Assembly (NCBI GenBank): GCA_037044905.1 | Contig: JBAOKB010000002.1 | Span: forward strand, 1 to 56,328 | Reading direction: 5' to 3' | Length of the DNA: 56,328 nt | Source: Hortaea werneckii | Lineage: Eukaryota > Ascomycota > Dothideomycetes > Mycosphaerellales > Teratosphaeriaceae | Shown: positions 42,681 through 53,060 of the stretch, piece after piece | Layout: every line of letters starts with the position of its first letter | Position numbering within the stretch: the first letter of the stretch is position 1 | Made by a program: the position numbers and the translations under genes | The notes under the pieces: model-generated | Seen by the model: only the letters and a program-made list of their open reading frames with translations | Database searches by the model: none | What the model was told of the DNA's origin: nothing

Positions 42681-43880
42681 CTACTGGCCTCTCCTCCAAA
42701 CTTCTTTCCCACCAACGAAAGTCTTGATCACATCTCCAGCCGGACTCAGACACACAAAATCTCCCCTCCTTCCCGTCTCTAACCTTCCTCGAGTCTCATC
42801 CCCCATGAAAGCAGCCACATTCTCCGTCGCGCACCTCACCGCCTCCGCGATCCCGCATCCCGACCACTTCATCAAGTTGCTCACGCACTCATGCAGACCC
42901 GCACACCCTCCTATCAACGTACTCGTTCCCTCGATGACAACCCGACTCCCCTTCTTGGTCTGGTTGAAAGGGATCTGCGCATGGCCGGGATACGTCCCAT
43001 CCGGCAACCCGGCCATCTCGATCGAATCCGTGATTATGAGACATTTCTCGGGATTCGAGCGGAAGAGCATGGTAGCGACTGCCGGGTGTAAGTGGTTGCC
43101 ATCAGGGATGATGCTAAAGTACGGCGAGGGAACGTCAACTAGGGTCTCTCGGCCCGCCGTGATTAGACCTGCCAACCCAGGATCCCGATGGTGGAGTGGC
43201 GCCATTGCGTTCAAGGTGTGTGTTAGGCAGCTGGCTCCCGCCTTCAGTGCTGCAAGGCCTTGATCGTAAGTGGCTGAGCTGTGGCCTAAAGACGTGCGGA
43301 TCCCGCGGTAGGAGAGGTGGAAGACTAGGTTTTCTGTGCCATCTAGTTCCGGGGCGAGAGTAACCAGCTTCAGAGTGGAGTTGTCCTCAGCTGCGGGGCC
43401 GTAGACAGAGGCAGGGTTCTTCTGGGATGGGAGGTGGAAGAGCGAAGCATTGTGGGCGCCTTTCTTGGAAGGGTGGAGATAAGGACCCTCGGCGTGAGCG
43501 CCGAGTAAGGAGGCAGAGCCATTGATGTCGCGTGGGGCGAGCGAAGGAAGGATCCTCTTGAACTCATCAGATTGGACGGTCGGAATCGTGGCATAGAAGG
43601 CAGTAACACCATTAGAGGGTAGATACTGGGCCACTTCATCTATCTTCGAGGCGTAAGAGGCCTTGTCCGTGAAATGGGTGAAATGGAAACCTCTCATGCC
43701 ATTGGTTTGAAGTTCGATGAAGCCGGGAGCAACAATGGCGCCTTCCAGGTCGATGGCATTGCTTTCGGTGGCTTGGGCAGGATCTACGATCAGGCCAGTG
43801 GAGTTTGAGATGGCGAGGTTTTGGTTTTCGAGAAGCTGGCCACGATGGCAAAGGCGGAAATTGGTAAAGGTGGTAGTCAT
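42681..43880 (-). CDS. nagA: N-acetylglucosamine-6-phosphate deacetylase
   Basis: A single-exon, 399-residue protein of the amidohydrolase superfamily. Family landmarks are VAPGFIELQTNGMRGFHFT (in place of the usual PGFID.H.HG), GAHAEGPYLHPSKKGAHN (metal-site Glu), the conserved HTLNAMAPLHHRDPGL and the catalytic Asp in CLIITDSIEMAGLPDG. The C-terminus GDFVCLSPAGDVIKTFVGG is the usual beta-sandwich end. The enzyme removes acetate from GlcNAc-6-phosphate to give glucosamine-6-phosphate, used in chitin turnover and GlcNAc catabolism. In many moulds the other GlcNAc genes (kinase, deaminase) are clustered; none is seen beside it here. It is divergent from the Mug190-type gene. Confidence 0.93.
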   Translation of the reverse strand: MTTTFTNFRLCHRGQLLENQNLAISNSTGLIVDPAQATESNAIDLEGAIVAPGFIELQTNGMRGFHFTHFTDKASYASKIDEVAQYLPSNGVTAFYATIPTVQSDEFKRILPSLAPRDINGSASLLGAHAEGPYLHPSKKGAHNASLFHLPSQKNPASVYGPAAEDNSTLKLVTLAPELDGTENLVFHLSYRGIRTSLGHSSATYDQGLAALKAGASCLTHTLNAMAPLHHRDPGLAGLITAGRETLVDVPSPYFSIIPDGNHLHPAVATMLFRSNPEKCLIITDSIEMAGLPDGTYPGHAQIPFNQTKKGSRVVIEGTSTLIGGCAGLHECVSNLMKWSGCGIAEAVRCATENVAAFMGDETRGRLETGRRGDFVCLSPAGDVIKTFVGGKEVWRRGQ

Positions 43881-44645
43881 GGTGGCAGGTGCAAGGAAGT
43901 GCGTGCAATGAGGAGGAAGTGGGAAGGACGAACGAGAAGGTTTGAAAGGATGTTGTTCACCTACCTAACGTGTGCTCGGCATATGGAGACGCGATGTGAC
44001 CCCATCAAGCCGATGAGGATGATGTCTGAGGAAGATGCGGAAGATGCGGGGGGCACTGCTAGCACCTGGCCTGGATGAACGGCTTGGCGTGGTGTTCGGC
44101 CTTGCCATCCAATGCACTTTGACCCACGTCATGTGACAGATGAAGCGCGTACTGTACAGGCGGCGAGGTCCATGTCGTGATATTGAGTCGACGTCCCATC
44201 TTTCACGGGATGACCGCGTGGAAAGATGATGGTGTTTCCTTGGCATCAGCCATACCAGGCAAGAGAGCGCCAGATCAGCCACTTCCCAGAGACGCGGTGG
44301 GGCAAGCTCCAACGCGAAGCACACATGTGACGTCAAGATCGACACGATGCTTGACGCGGCTCCTGTGACCTTGTTTTGCTCGTTTGGAGATTGAGGAGCT
44401 TTTGTCATTGAATATAGCTGGGCCAAGCCTCACACTGCCTTCAAGATTTCCCAGTGCTTATATGGGTGGTGCGTGAGCAAGCGAGTGAGTGAGTGCAGTC
44501 GCAGGTGACCGGCACTGTGAAGCTCCTTCATCTCTCCTGGCGCCTGCGTCCGAGGCGCTTGAGGATACTGCAGAACTAGGGGACAGACATCAAGGCTTCT
44601 CACACCTGGGAAACGCCTCAGGTCCCCACGCTCAAGGAAGTCAGT
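43881..44645. promoter_or_regulatory. divergent promoter region (nagA / Mug190-type gene)
   Basis: 765 bases between two divergent start codons. It contains a perfect TGACGTCA palindrome at 44327-44334, the consensus site of ATF/CREB bZIP factors. No gene is seen. Confidence 0.45.
44327..44334. promoter_or_regulatory. CRE-type palindrome TGACGTCA
   Basis: An exact 8-base ATF/CREB consensus about 310 bases upstream of the Mug190-type start and 450 upstream of nagA. In fungi such sites bind Atf1-type stress factors. A single 8-mer can occur by chance. Confidence 0.35.
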
Positions 44646-47600
44646 ATGGCCGACCAGCAAGCCGCTTCTGGCGGCAATTATAGCGGCAAGAACAAGATCC
44701 CAAGTGTAAACGAGTTGTTGCAGCGTCTGGACAAAGACAAGGCGGAACGCGACCGGAAGATCGACGAGGAGCGCAAGCAGCGCGAAGAGCAGCAGAAGCA
44801 GCAGCAGGGGGGCAAGCATCATTACTTCGGTAGTGGTGGCAATGACAATAGCGATGTCATTGAGCATCAAGACCAGTCCCAGAAACCCAAGGAGGGTCAG
44901 AAAGTCGTCCGCGATCCCGTCACGGGCAAGGATATCACGATCGAGGATGTAGGCGGCGAGACGATGGAAAATGTGAAGAACCCCATCTTGAGTGTTCCCA
45001 ATGCCAACCTTGGCAAGGATACGCCGGTCAAGTCGAGCTCAGATCAGAAGAACCCGGAGTACAAGGAGGCGCAGGACGTGACTGCTCCCCCAGATCCAGT
45101 GCAAGAGGGTACGACGAGCGATGTGCCGATCCATGGAGAAAAGACCAACATCCTCTTCCATCCCACCCCAAGTGTTAGCTTCGAGCCGATGTACCACAGA
45201 CTAGAGGAGAGAGGCATGTGGCTGGTAGTCGGTGTCTTCTTCGCCATCGTGGTGGTCGGTCGAGTCTTTGGTGGAGCTTACATTGGTCTCATACCTCTTG
45301 GCGCGTGTGTCAGTTCCGGAATCTGGCTCTGGATCAAGGAGCTTGTACGCTCAGGACGTGAAGTCGAATGGTCTTCGGAAAAGGAACGTGGCAGGACAGC
45401 TGTTGCCAATCTCCTTCCGGAGTCTGTTGAATGGATGAACACCCTCCTCGGCATAGTTTGGGGCCTAGTCAATCCTGAAATGTTCTCCTCCGTCGCCGAC
45501 ACTCTGGAGGACGTTATGCAGGCCTCCGTTCCAGGTATCATTGAGAACGTCCGCGTTGCTGAAATTAATCAGGGCTCCAACCCAATCCGCATTCTGAGTT
45601 TGAGGGCTCTGCCGGATTCAGATGATCAAACGCAAGAGATGAAGCGCAGCATTCACGAGGAGAACAAGAAGACCAAGGATCCTCAAGAAGCTGCTGCGGA
45701 TGAGGAGGGTGGCGATTACTACAATCTCGAAATTGCCTTCGCCTATCATGCTGAGCCCTCGGGTCAGCGCGCGAGCGAAAAGGCAAGGAACATGCACATG
45801 CAACTTGTCTTCTACCTTGGTATCAAAGGGCTTTTCGGCATCCCCCTGCCAATCTTTGTCGAGCTCCAATCACTCGTTGGAACCGTTCGTCTACGGCTAG
45901 GAATGACCCCCGAGCCGCCGTTCCTGAAGACTCTGACGTTCTCATTGATGGGAACACCACACGTGCAAGCTGGCTGTGTGCCTATGCTCGAGCATGGCGT
46001 CAATATCCTCAACCTTCCGCTCATTAGTCAGTTTGTCAACTATGCAATTGGCGCCGCAGCCAGCATGTACGTCGCACCCAAGAGCATGAGCATGGACATG
46101 CGCGCAATGCTCCAAGGAGACGACATCACGAAAGATGTTACCGCCATGGGCGTTATGTGGATTCGCATCCACAAGGCTGTCGGTCTCTCCAAGCAGGATG
46201 CCAGAGGCAGCAAGTGGGGTGGCAGCGATCCTTACATTACGCTCACATTCTCTAAATATGGCAAGCCCATGTATTGCACTCGTGTCATCACCGACGACCT
46301 GAACCCTATGTGGGAGGAGACTGCTGCTCTGCTCGTTACGCCCGAGCTCATCAAGGCCGATGAAAATCTCAGTGTAGAGCTCTGGGACTCCGACCGTCAT
46401 TCTGCTGACGACATTGTCGGCAAAGTTGAGCTTTCTATGCAAAAGATGATCCAGCATCCCGGCAAAATGTATCCTCAAGTCTCCAAATTAGCTGGAATGG
46501 ACGCTGGCTCCGACATGCCCGGTGAGCTACACTGGGAAGTTGGTTATTTCGGCAAGCCGAAGTTCCGTCCCGCATTAAGGACCGATGGCAAGAATCGCGC
46601 ACTTCCAGACACGCTGAAGGACAAGCCAGAGCTGCAAGACGACAAGGGCAAGACCAACTCAGCGACAGACGATGCAGTTCAGCACACTCCTCCTGACCCT
46701 CTGTGGCCCAGCGGTATTTGCTCAATCGTCGTGCACCAGATCGTCAACCTTGAATTTGACAATATCAAGGGGTCCGACGGGAACAGAAAAGGTAAGGAGT
46801 ACGAGCCTGCGAAGGACTACGGCGAGGTCAGGGAGCAGGAAGGCAGCGATCTGCCGAACAGTTACTGCACCATTCTGTTCAACGATGAGCTCGTCTACCG
46901 TACCAGGAGCAAAGCCGTGAGCAGTCAGCCCATCTTCAACGCTGGTACTGAGCGGTTTGTAAGGGATTGGAGAAGCGCGATCATCACGGTCACTGTGCGC
47001 GACTCTAGGAATCGGGAGCACGATCCGATTCTAGGCGTGGTTCCGATGAAGCTGAGTGATGTCCTGGATACGGCAAGTCAGGTGACAAGGTGGTATCCGC
47101 TCGATGGCGGCATTGGATTTGGCCGTATTCGGATCAGTCTGCTCTTCCGCTCGATCGAGACAAGGTTGCCGCCGCAGCAACTGGGCTGGGACGTTGGTAC
47201 GTTCCTGTTTGGCAGTGAGCGCATTGTAGCCGAAGGATACGGACATCACGCCAAGATCAAGATGCGTACGGGCGGGTCTATAGGCAAGATCAGCAGGACG
47301 CATTGTCACGCCCTGAAGGACCAAGGGGGTAAGGAGGGATACTACTGGGACATGGCGAAGGCCCATGGGAAGGATGGTAAAGAGGTCAAGCTGCCAGTCA
47401 AGTACCGGTACCGAAGCCCGGTTGTGTTTGAAATGCATATTGCGAATAAGCGGAAGGCAGACGGATACGCGATCCTATGGCTGAACACGCTGATCGATAA
47501 CGAGGACATTCCCGTCGATATCCCCATTTGGCAGACGGCTGCGCCGCAGCGATTGACGCAAAATTACATCACGGAGGAAATGGACATCAACTCTATGCCT

Positions 47601-48413
47601 GGATTGGAAGACTGCAAGGAGGTGGGCAGGTTGAAGTTCACAGGCCGGTTCAAGGCTGGGATGGACGAAAGCCATGAAGCGTTTGTGGCGGACAATGACT
47701 CTCGCGAGACATTCGAGACATGGGAGTCTTGCTTCGCGGAAGGCGTTCGTACAAGGAGGGTGGAGAAAGAGTTGCCAGAGCGCGTGTCCGATCTGCACGA
47801 GCAGTCTCTCATGCAGGGCAGGGATGTGCTCAAGGAGGCGGACCCGGAAGAGAAGAAGCGATGGTTGACCAAGGAAGGAACGGATTGGAGCGGAGCGTTC
47901 GGTGACGATCCCGCGCGATACATGGACAGCCAAGGCCGCAAGAGGAGGGAGCCTGGAGTGCAGAAGCCATTGGATGAGTCCGACACTGGCGATGACCAGA
48001 GCTCGGACGAGGATCTCGGGATCCAGGATGCCAGCGGTGCGCAAGGGGAAGCGGACGGCAACGCCATGACTGGCTCACGCGTCTCTGGAAGCGGTGGCCA
48101 GGACCAGCAGCCGCCGACATCCCCGCGCTCGGCAAAGAGTGGGCAGACAGACCGCACGCAGGGAACTATGGAGTCTGGCTGGACGGGCGGCACGAACGAT
48201 ACCCTGGACTCGGAGTACGGAGGCGAGAAGGACGTGAACAAGCAGAACCGCAAGACCGAAGAGCGGAAGCAGCGGGGGTTGATGCAATGGAAGCCCGCCA
48301 GGAACTTGAAGTTCGCCAAGGACGAAGGGAAGATTGGCCTCCGACGGTTCAAGGGGAAGATCACGGGTGGTTTGGACGGTAGGCAGCCCGGGGTGGAAAC
48401 TGAGACGGGATAG
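44646..48413 (+). CDS. Mug190-type SMP and C2 domain lipid-transfer protein (tricalbin-like)
   Basis: A single-exon, 1255-residue protein. An acidic/Gln-rich coiled start (about 20-55) is followed by a hydrophobic hairpin (about 191-230, MWLVVGVFFAIVVVG to GIWLWI) that should anchor it in the ER membrane. Next comes an SMP-type lipid-binding region (about 255-495, EWMNTLLGIVWGLVNPEMFS at its start). C2 domains follow: one at about 500-610 with GGSDPYITLTFSKYGKP and LNPMWEE, a second at about 690-815 with an insert (SYCTILFNDELVYRTRSK), and a divergent C2-like part after it. The tail is charged. The order is that of S. pombe meiotically up-regulated gene 190 and the tricalbins, which tether the ER to the plasma membrane and move lipids. 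The role in this organism is inferred from the family. Confidence 0.92.
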   Translation: MADQQAASGGNYSGKNKIPSVNELLQRLDKDKAERDRKIDEERKQREEQQKQQQGGKHHYFGSGGNDNSDVIEHQDQSQKPKEGQKVVRDPVTGKDITIEDVGGETMENVKNPILSVPNANLGKDTPVKSSSDQKNPEYKEAQDVTAPPDPVQEGTTSDVPIHGEKTNILFHPTPSVSFEPMYHRLEERGMWLVVGVFFAIVVVGRVFGGAYIGLIPLGACVSSGIWLWIKELVRSGREVEWSSEKERGRTAVANLLPESVEWMNTLLGIVWGLVNPEMFSSVADTLEDVMQASVPGIIENVRVAEINQGSNPIRILSLRALPDSDDQTQEMKRSIHEENKKTKDPQEAAADEEGGDYYNLEIAFAYHAEPSGQRASEKARNMHMQLVFYLGIKGLFGIPLPIFVELQSLVGTVRLRLGMTPEPPFLKTLTFSLMGTPHVQAGCVPMLEHGVNILNLPLISQFVNYAIGAAASMYVAPKSMSMDMRAMLQGDDITKDVTAMGVMWIRIHKAVGLSKQDARGSKWGGSDPYITLTFSKYGKPMYCTRVITDDLNPMWEETAALLVTPELIKADENLSVELWDSDRHSADDIVGKVELSMQKMIQHPGKMYPQVSKLAGMDAGSDMPGELHWEVGYFGKPKFRPALRTDGKNRALPDTLKDKPELQDDKGKTNSATDDAVQHTPPDPLWPSGICSIVVHQIVNLEFDNIKGSDGNRKGKEYEPAKDYGEVREQEGSDLPNSYCTILFNDELVYRTRSKAVSSQPIFNAGTERFVRDWRSAIITVTVRDSRNREHDPILGVVPMKLSDVLDTASQVTRWYPLDGGIGFGRIRISLLFRSIETRLPPQQLGWDVGTFLFGSERIVAEGYGHHAKIKMRTGGSIGKISRTHCHALKDQGGKEGYYWDMAKAHGKDGKEVKLPVKYRYRSPVVFEMHIANKRKADGYAILWLNTLIDNEDIPVDIPIWQTAAPQRLTQNYITEEMDINSMPGLEDCKEVGRLKFTGRFKAGMDESHEAFVADNDSRETFETWESCFAEGVRTRRVEKELPERVSDLHEQSLMQGRDVLKEADPEEKKRWLTKEGTDWSGAFGDDPARYMDSQGRKRREPGVQKPLDESDTGDDQSSDEDLGIQDASGAQGEADGNAMTGSRVSGSGGQDQQPPTSPRSAKSGQTDRTQGTMESGWTGGTNDTLDSEYGGEKDVNKQNRKTEERKQRGLMQWKPARNLKFAKDEGKIGLRRFKGKITGGLDGRQPGVETETG

Positions 48414-49339
48414 ATGGGAAAAGGGGTTTTGGAAGGCTTGAGGATTGGGGAGCGAGGATGGGTTAGATGTTGCGCGTAATGATTTTTCCTGAGATACCTT
48501 CTTATTTGTGCTCTTGTTCGAGAACGATATGATATGATGAGTATGAAGTATTGTTAGTTTCTTTTCTTTTCTTTTTTTTTTTTTCGATAGGGTAGTCAGC
48601 ACATGGATCCAGCAGTTGATTAATAAAACATCTCGCAGGCTAACAAATGCACACTATGTACTGAGGGACTGTCGCATGTGAAGTATGAAGGGAGGGGTTG
48701 GTTGGTTCAAAGACCGCTCGCTGGCTCCTTCTTAAAAGGGTTACTGTGATACCTAGGTAAGTGTGTCACTGCCGCTCTTCTCTATGCTCTGCAATTCTTC
48801 CAAGGTTCCTTTCAAACCCGTTGGCAGAATTGGCTGAGGCACGGGTACTGCCATTAGCTTCACTGCCGTCAGCTTCAACCTGTGAGTTTGCTTCCTCGGC
48901 GGCCGCTCAGCTCAGGTCGTCTTCGACTTCTCGCTGTCTCGAGGACGCCCGATACATGACCGAGAAGCTTGGCTGTTGATGTGGGTCCGCTGTTCTTTTT
49001 TCTTTCCTTTTTCCAATGCCTTCCACCGCCACAGCGAACGACGATGCCGGCTTTTTTGTTCGCTTGCACTGCCGGCAGGTTCCCGGCAGTAGCGGCATCG
49101 TGGCTAGTGGAAGATATGACGCCATCTCTTCTGGTTGCTGATAAATGCACAATGCCATGTAATCGCTCACAGTGGGAAGGTGGGTGGTCGGTGAGTATAG
49201 ATCTGTCCCCTTTATTTATCCCTCCTTCAGTTCACTCGGAGGCGCATCTTGCATTTACTCCTACCCCCAGGATACAATATCTCAGTCCATTTCCCTCGAA
49301 ATCTTGTCATTCAGCAGAAAATAGTCAGCGACTGTGACC
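48414..49339. other. intergenic, tandem plus-strand genes
   Basis: About 930 bases between the Mug190-type stop and the OYE start. A CTTTT/T-run lies at about 48560-48584, probably 3' UTR, and a TTTATTTAT stretch at about 49211-49219 may be a TATA-like element of the next gene. Minus-strand ORFs of up to 91 codons are not convincing. Confidence 0.45.
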
Positions 49340-50473
49340 ATGGGTTCCGCACCACAGCAATCGAAGCTCTTTGAGCCGCTCCAACTGGGGCCTTACAAGC
49401 TCTCCAACCGCCTGGCAATGGCGCCACTGACCCGGTTCCGTGCCGACGACAACCACGTCCAGCTTCCTTTCGCTGCCGAATACTACGCCCAGCGTGCCTG
49501 CGTTCCCGGTACGCTCTTGATCACCGAAGCTACTTTCATCTCCCCTGAAGCCTCTGGCTACCCGAACATCCCTGGAATCTGGCGTGAGGACCAGATCAAT
49601 GCTTGGAAGAACATCGTCGATGCCGTCCACAAGAAGGGCGGCATCATCTTCCTGCAGCTGTGGGCACTGGGACGTACCGCGAGCCCGGATTTCAAGAAGT
49701 CGGAAGGCACAGGCGATCTTGTGAGCGCGAGCGATCTTCCCATGAGCGACAATTCTCCTGCTCCGAGACCGATGACCGAGGAGGAAATTCAGACGTACAT
49801 CAAGCAATACGCGCAAGCTGCGAAGAATGCGGTGGAAAGCGCTGGGTTCGACGGCGTGGAGATCCACGGCGCAAACGGGTATTTGATCGATCAGTTCACG
49901 CAAGACGTCAGCAACAAGCGGACGGACCGATGGGGTGGAAGCATTGAGAACCGGGCCCGGTTTGCGGTCGAAGTCAGCAAGGCCGTTGTAGAGGCCGTGG
50001 GCGCGCAGAAGACGGGCATCCGTCTCTCTCCTTGGAGTGTGTTCCAGGGCATGCGGATGGAGGACCCGATCCCGCAGTTCTCGTACCTGATGCAGGAGCT
50101 TAAGAAGCTGCAGCTGGGCTACGTCCACCTGGTCGAGTCCCGGATCGCGGGTAACGCCGATGTCGAGAAGACGGAGAAGATCGACCCCTTCATCGATATC
50201 TGGGACGGCACCTCGCCTATCCTGGTGGCAGGCGGCTTTAAGCCGGCTTCTGCTCGCACGGCTGTCGACCAAGAATACAAGGGCAAGGATGTCATGGTCG
50301 TGTTCGGCCGCTACTTCATCTCGACGCCTGACTTGGTTTACCGTATGGAGAAGGGGATTGACTTCACGCCTTACGACCGTGACACGTTCTACAAGGCCAA
50401 GAGCACCGAGGGTTACCTCGACTATCCTTTCTCACAGGAGTGGGTTAAGGAGAAGGGAGAGTTCAAGCTGTAA
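49340..50473 (+). CDS. Old Yellow Enzyme-type NADH:flavin oxidoreductase
   Basis: A single-exon, 377-residue protein from the ATG at 49340 (GACCATGGGT, strong context). It is a TIM-barrel flavoenzyme: FEPLQLGPYKLSNRLAMAPLTR at the start, the FMN-contacting Gln in IFLQLWALGR (about 106), the substrate-binding pair His-176 and Asn-179 in EIHGANGYLIDQF, RTDRWGGSIENRARF, and the phosphate-binding end VVFGRYFISTPDLV. Members bind FMN and reduce activated C=C bonds of enones with NAD(P)H, often in oxidative-stress or secondary metabolism; the physiological substrate is unknown. Nothing nearby looks like an ergot-type or other biosynthetic cluster, so a general detoxification role is more likely. 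Confidence 0.94.
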   Translation: MGSAPQQSKLFEPLQLGPYKLSNRLAMAPLTRFRADDNHVQLPFAAEYYAQRACVPGTLLITEATFISPEASGYPNIPGIWREDQINAWKNIVDAVHKKGGIIFLQLWALGRTASPDFKKSEGTGDLVSASDLPMSDNSPAPRPMTEEEIQTYIKQYAQAAKNAVESAGFDGVEIHGANGYLIDQFTQDVSNKRTDRWGGSIENRARFAVEVSKAVVEAVGAQKTGIRLSPWSVFQGMRMEDPIPQFSYLMQELKKLQLGYVHLVESRIAGNADVEKTEKIDPFIDIWDGTSPILVAGGFKPASARTAVDQEYKGKDVMVVFGRYFISTPDLVYRMEKGIDFTPYDRDTFYKAKSTEGYLDYPFSQEWVKEKGEFKL

Positions 50474-50918
50474 TTTAGAAGGATTGGATCATGAATAGAC
50501 CTGGGATGTTATCACTAGAAGTAGATGATATAGTCCTTGCCACGAAGTAGATGAATACTCATTCACACGTATGCATATTATTCTTTTGTACTTCACGAAA
50601 ACTGTCAGCTTCAGCTCATCAGTCAGAGTGCCGGGTACATACTATGTACTATGTAGTATGTATTTATGTATGCAGGCTTACTACTGGACTACTACGCCTC
50701 GGCCAAACCCGCGCAGCGCGTCATCCGCATGCGGTAACTACCTACGTGACTTCAGATGTTTGAAATTCCAGGCAGGTACTGCTTCAGTTTCGTATCGAAA
50801 GTTATGTTTCGTAAGGCATAGAAGAGTTTTATCAGGGACAACACACCAGTGTGGGACAATATCCTGCCCGTCTCGTCCAATCATCAACCCTCCCTCTCAC
50901 TTGCAGTATGAAGCAAAG
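50474..50918. other. intergenic, OYE to DNA polymerase iota
   Basis: 445 bases with a 9-base inverted repeat at 50636-50662. An out-of-frame ATG lies at 50908, 11 bases before the polymerase start, and CTTGCAG at about 50900-50906 could be a 3' splice site of a 5' UTR intron. Confidence 0.4.
50636..50662. repeat. inverted repeat, 9-base arms and 9-base loop
   Basis: TACATACTA at 50636-50644 is repeated in reverse complement at 50654-50662. The site lies about 160 bases after the OYE stop, so it could be a 3' UTR hairpin or part of the next promoter. Confidence 0.7.
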
Positions 50919-52842
50919 ATGGAAGCCCGCAAGATACCAGCACGCAAAGACGGGCGGGTGATCATCCACTTCGACTACGACTGCTTCTACGCCGCCGTCT
51001 TCGAGGCCAAGAACTCAAGCCTGAAAAGCTTACCCTTTGCCGTGCAGCAGAAGCAGATCATCGTTACGTGCAACTATGAAGCCAGACGGAGAGGCCTGCA
51101 CAAGCTGCAGCTCATCCGCGATGCGAAGCGAGTCTGTCCCGATGTGATTATCGAGCTGGGAGAGGACATCTCGCGGTTCCGCGATGCGAGTAAGGAGCTG
51201 TACAGCTTCATCCGGGCGTACACGTGGAATGGGAGGGTGGAAAGATTGGGCTTTGATGAGGTGCGTGAAAGATTGAGAGACAAGACGAGCTGGGACTTTG
51301 GCTGAGAGTTTATAGGTTTGGATGGATGTTACGGATATGGTGGACTACAATATGGAGATTCTCAATAAGTTCTCCCTTGAGCAATCTTTCTTCCAGATGT
51401 CCAAGGAAGATCCTACCGTCGGATTTCCCTTCGATGCTAGCTGCGTCGCTGGCCATACGTATCCGAAGCATTACGAACCCGATACGGATATGACTATGGA
51501 TGATCTACGCCTTCGAATGCATCTCGGTAGCCATCTCGCCATGTATATGCGCCACCAGCTCGAGCTGCACAAGGGTTACACGTCCACGGTTGGCATTGCA
51601 ACCTCGAAGCTCCTATCCAAGCTCGTAGGCAACCTGAACAAGCCGAAAGGCCAAACGGCGTTGATGCCGCCTCTTGTAGCTTCGGAAGAGGGTGTCAGTA
51701 ACAGCCAGACCTTCATGGATGGCCATGAACTCGGCAAAGTACCTGGCATAGGCTTCAAGCTAGCGCAAAAGCTGCGTGAGTTTGTGCTCCAACGGCGTGC
51801 GGATTTCGAAGCTGGCTTGGTCTATGGCGGGACTAAGGAGAGCGTGAAGGTCTTCGACGTCCGGAACCATCCGGAAATCAACCCAGAGAGGCTCGAGAAG
51901 CTATTAGGTGGGCCCGGTTCTCCTCATGGCATCGGGTATAAGATTTGGTGTCTTCTACACGGTGTGGACGATACGGAAGTCAGCCAGGCAAAAGCCGTGC
52001 CGAGTCAGATCAGTATCGAGGATAGCTATATTCGCCTGGATACCCTGCCGGAAGTTTTGAGACAGCTAAACACCTTATCGCGTAGTCTTATCGAGCGGAT
52101 GCGAATCGATCTGCTCGGTGATGACGAGGACGCCTTTGAGGGGCACAAGATGGATGAGAATACGCTCGTCAGCTCCACGGCAGGCAAGAAATGGCTGGCT
52201 CACCCCAAGACACTCCGCCTCACCACTCGCCCTCGCCAACCGCTTCAGGCGGACGGGACGCGGCAGCGCTCGTTCAAGCGTATCTCTCACTCCGCGCCTC
52301 TGCCCAACTTCATTTTCAATTTATCTGAAAGCGCAGAATCTTTGGCCGCGAGGCTAGTGGATGGCGCATTGGTAGGAATGTTTCGGAGGTTGCACCTGGA
52401 GAAAGCAGGCTGGAACCTTAGTCTGGTGAATCTGGCAGTGACGAATATGGCGGAGACGGCAGGTGATAGCAAGACTGCGAGCGGAAGGGATATAGGGAGC
52501 ATGTTTAAACGGCAAGATGATGTTTTGAAAGACTTCAAGGTGGTGGACGTCGATGAGCCTGTGAAGAGTGCGATGCCAGGGGGTGAGGGTGATGGTTCGA
52601 ATGAAGTCACTAGCGAGGGTGGAATGCGTGTCGGTGCTGCAACAGGGACAAAGGGAAACCATGCAGCTACGGTTGATCTGGAGAGCAAATCATCTGTAAC
52701 GTGGGACATGGAGAGCAACATCCGGGATGGTGAATGGAACGAAAGCGACGACATGGATGAAGACGACGACGTTTGTACTCATTGCGGCGCCCGCATGCCG
52801 TCGTTTGCTATGATCGCACATCGGCGATTCCATCAACCTTAA
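50919..52842 (+). CDS. Y-family DNA polymerase iota with C-terminal UBZ-like finger
   Basis: Two exons, join(50919..51260,51316..52842), 622 residues. The 55-base intron (GTGCGT...TTTATAG) lies between GFDE and VWMDVTDM, in the catalytic core. Motifs are RVIIHFDYDCFYAAVF (metal-binding Asp-19), QQKQIIVTCNYEARRRGL and RLGFDE with Asp-113/Glu-114; the RLGFDE form and QQK..VTCNYEARR identify iota rather than eta or kappa. KGYTSTVGIATSKLLSKLVGNLNKP and the HhH region (LGKVPGIGFKLAQKL) follow. Pol iota performs error-prone translesion synthesis. The extreme C-terminus has Cys-601, Cys-604, His-616 and His-620 (VCTHCGARMPSF, IAHRRFH), spaced like a UBZ ubiquitin-binding zinc finger. The first in-frame ATG was taken as start. 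Confidence 0.92.
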
Positions 52843-53060
52843 GCCGATCCCTTCGCGAGCATGCCTTGCTCTCCTCGTCGCTCGCCTGCCCGCTCGCTCG
52901 CTGCTCGCTCATGCATGCCGCTTTGTACTACTACGCCATGTGCAAAATGCTGGGGAAAACTTACCGAATGCTCCATGACCTGACACTCTTCAATATCCAG
53001 CATGCCATTACCGCGCTCGGTAGCCAAGTGGCGGGTCGAGAGGGCGTTCCGTGAGCCTGT

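Noticed and set aside
42032..42715. 227-codon minus-strand ORF overlapping the end of nagA
   Set aside because: It overlaps a certain gene in another frame, has a random-looking composition and shows no domain. It could still be tested with RNA data, but I do not call it.
47564..48364. 266-codon minus-strand ORF opposite the Mug190-type gene
   Set aside because: Antisense shadow; Ser/Pro/Cys-rich translation without any recognisable motif, while the plus strand encodes a continuous conserved protein.
52860..52915. CTCGC-type repeats after the DNA polymerase iota stop
   Set aside because: Only a few imperfect units; simple sequence in a 3' flank with no sign of a mobile element.
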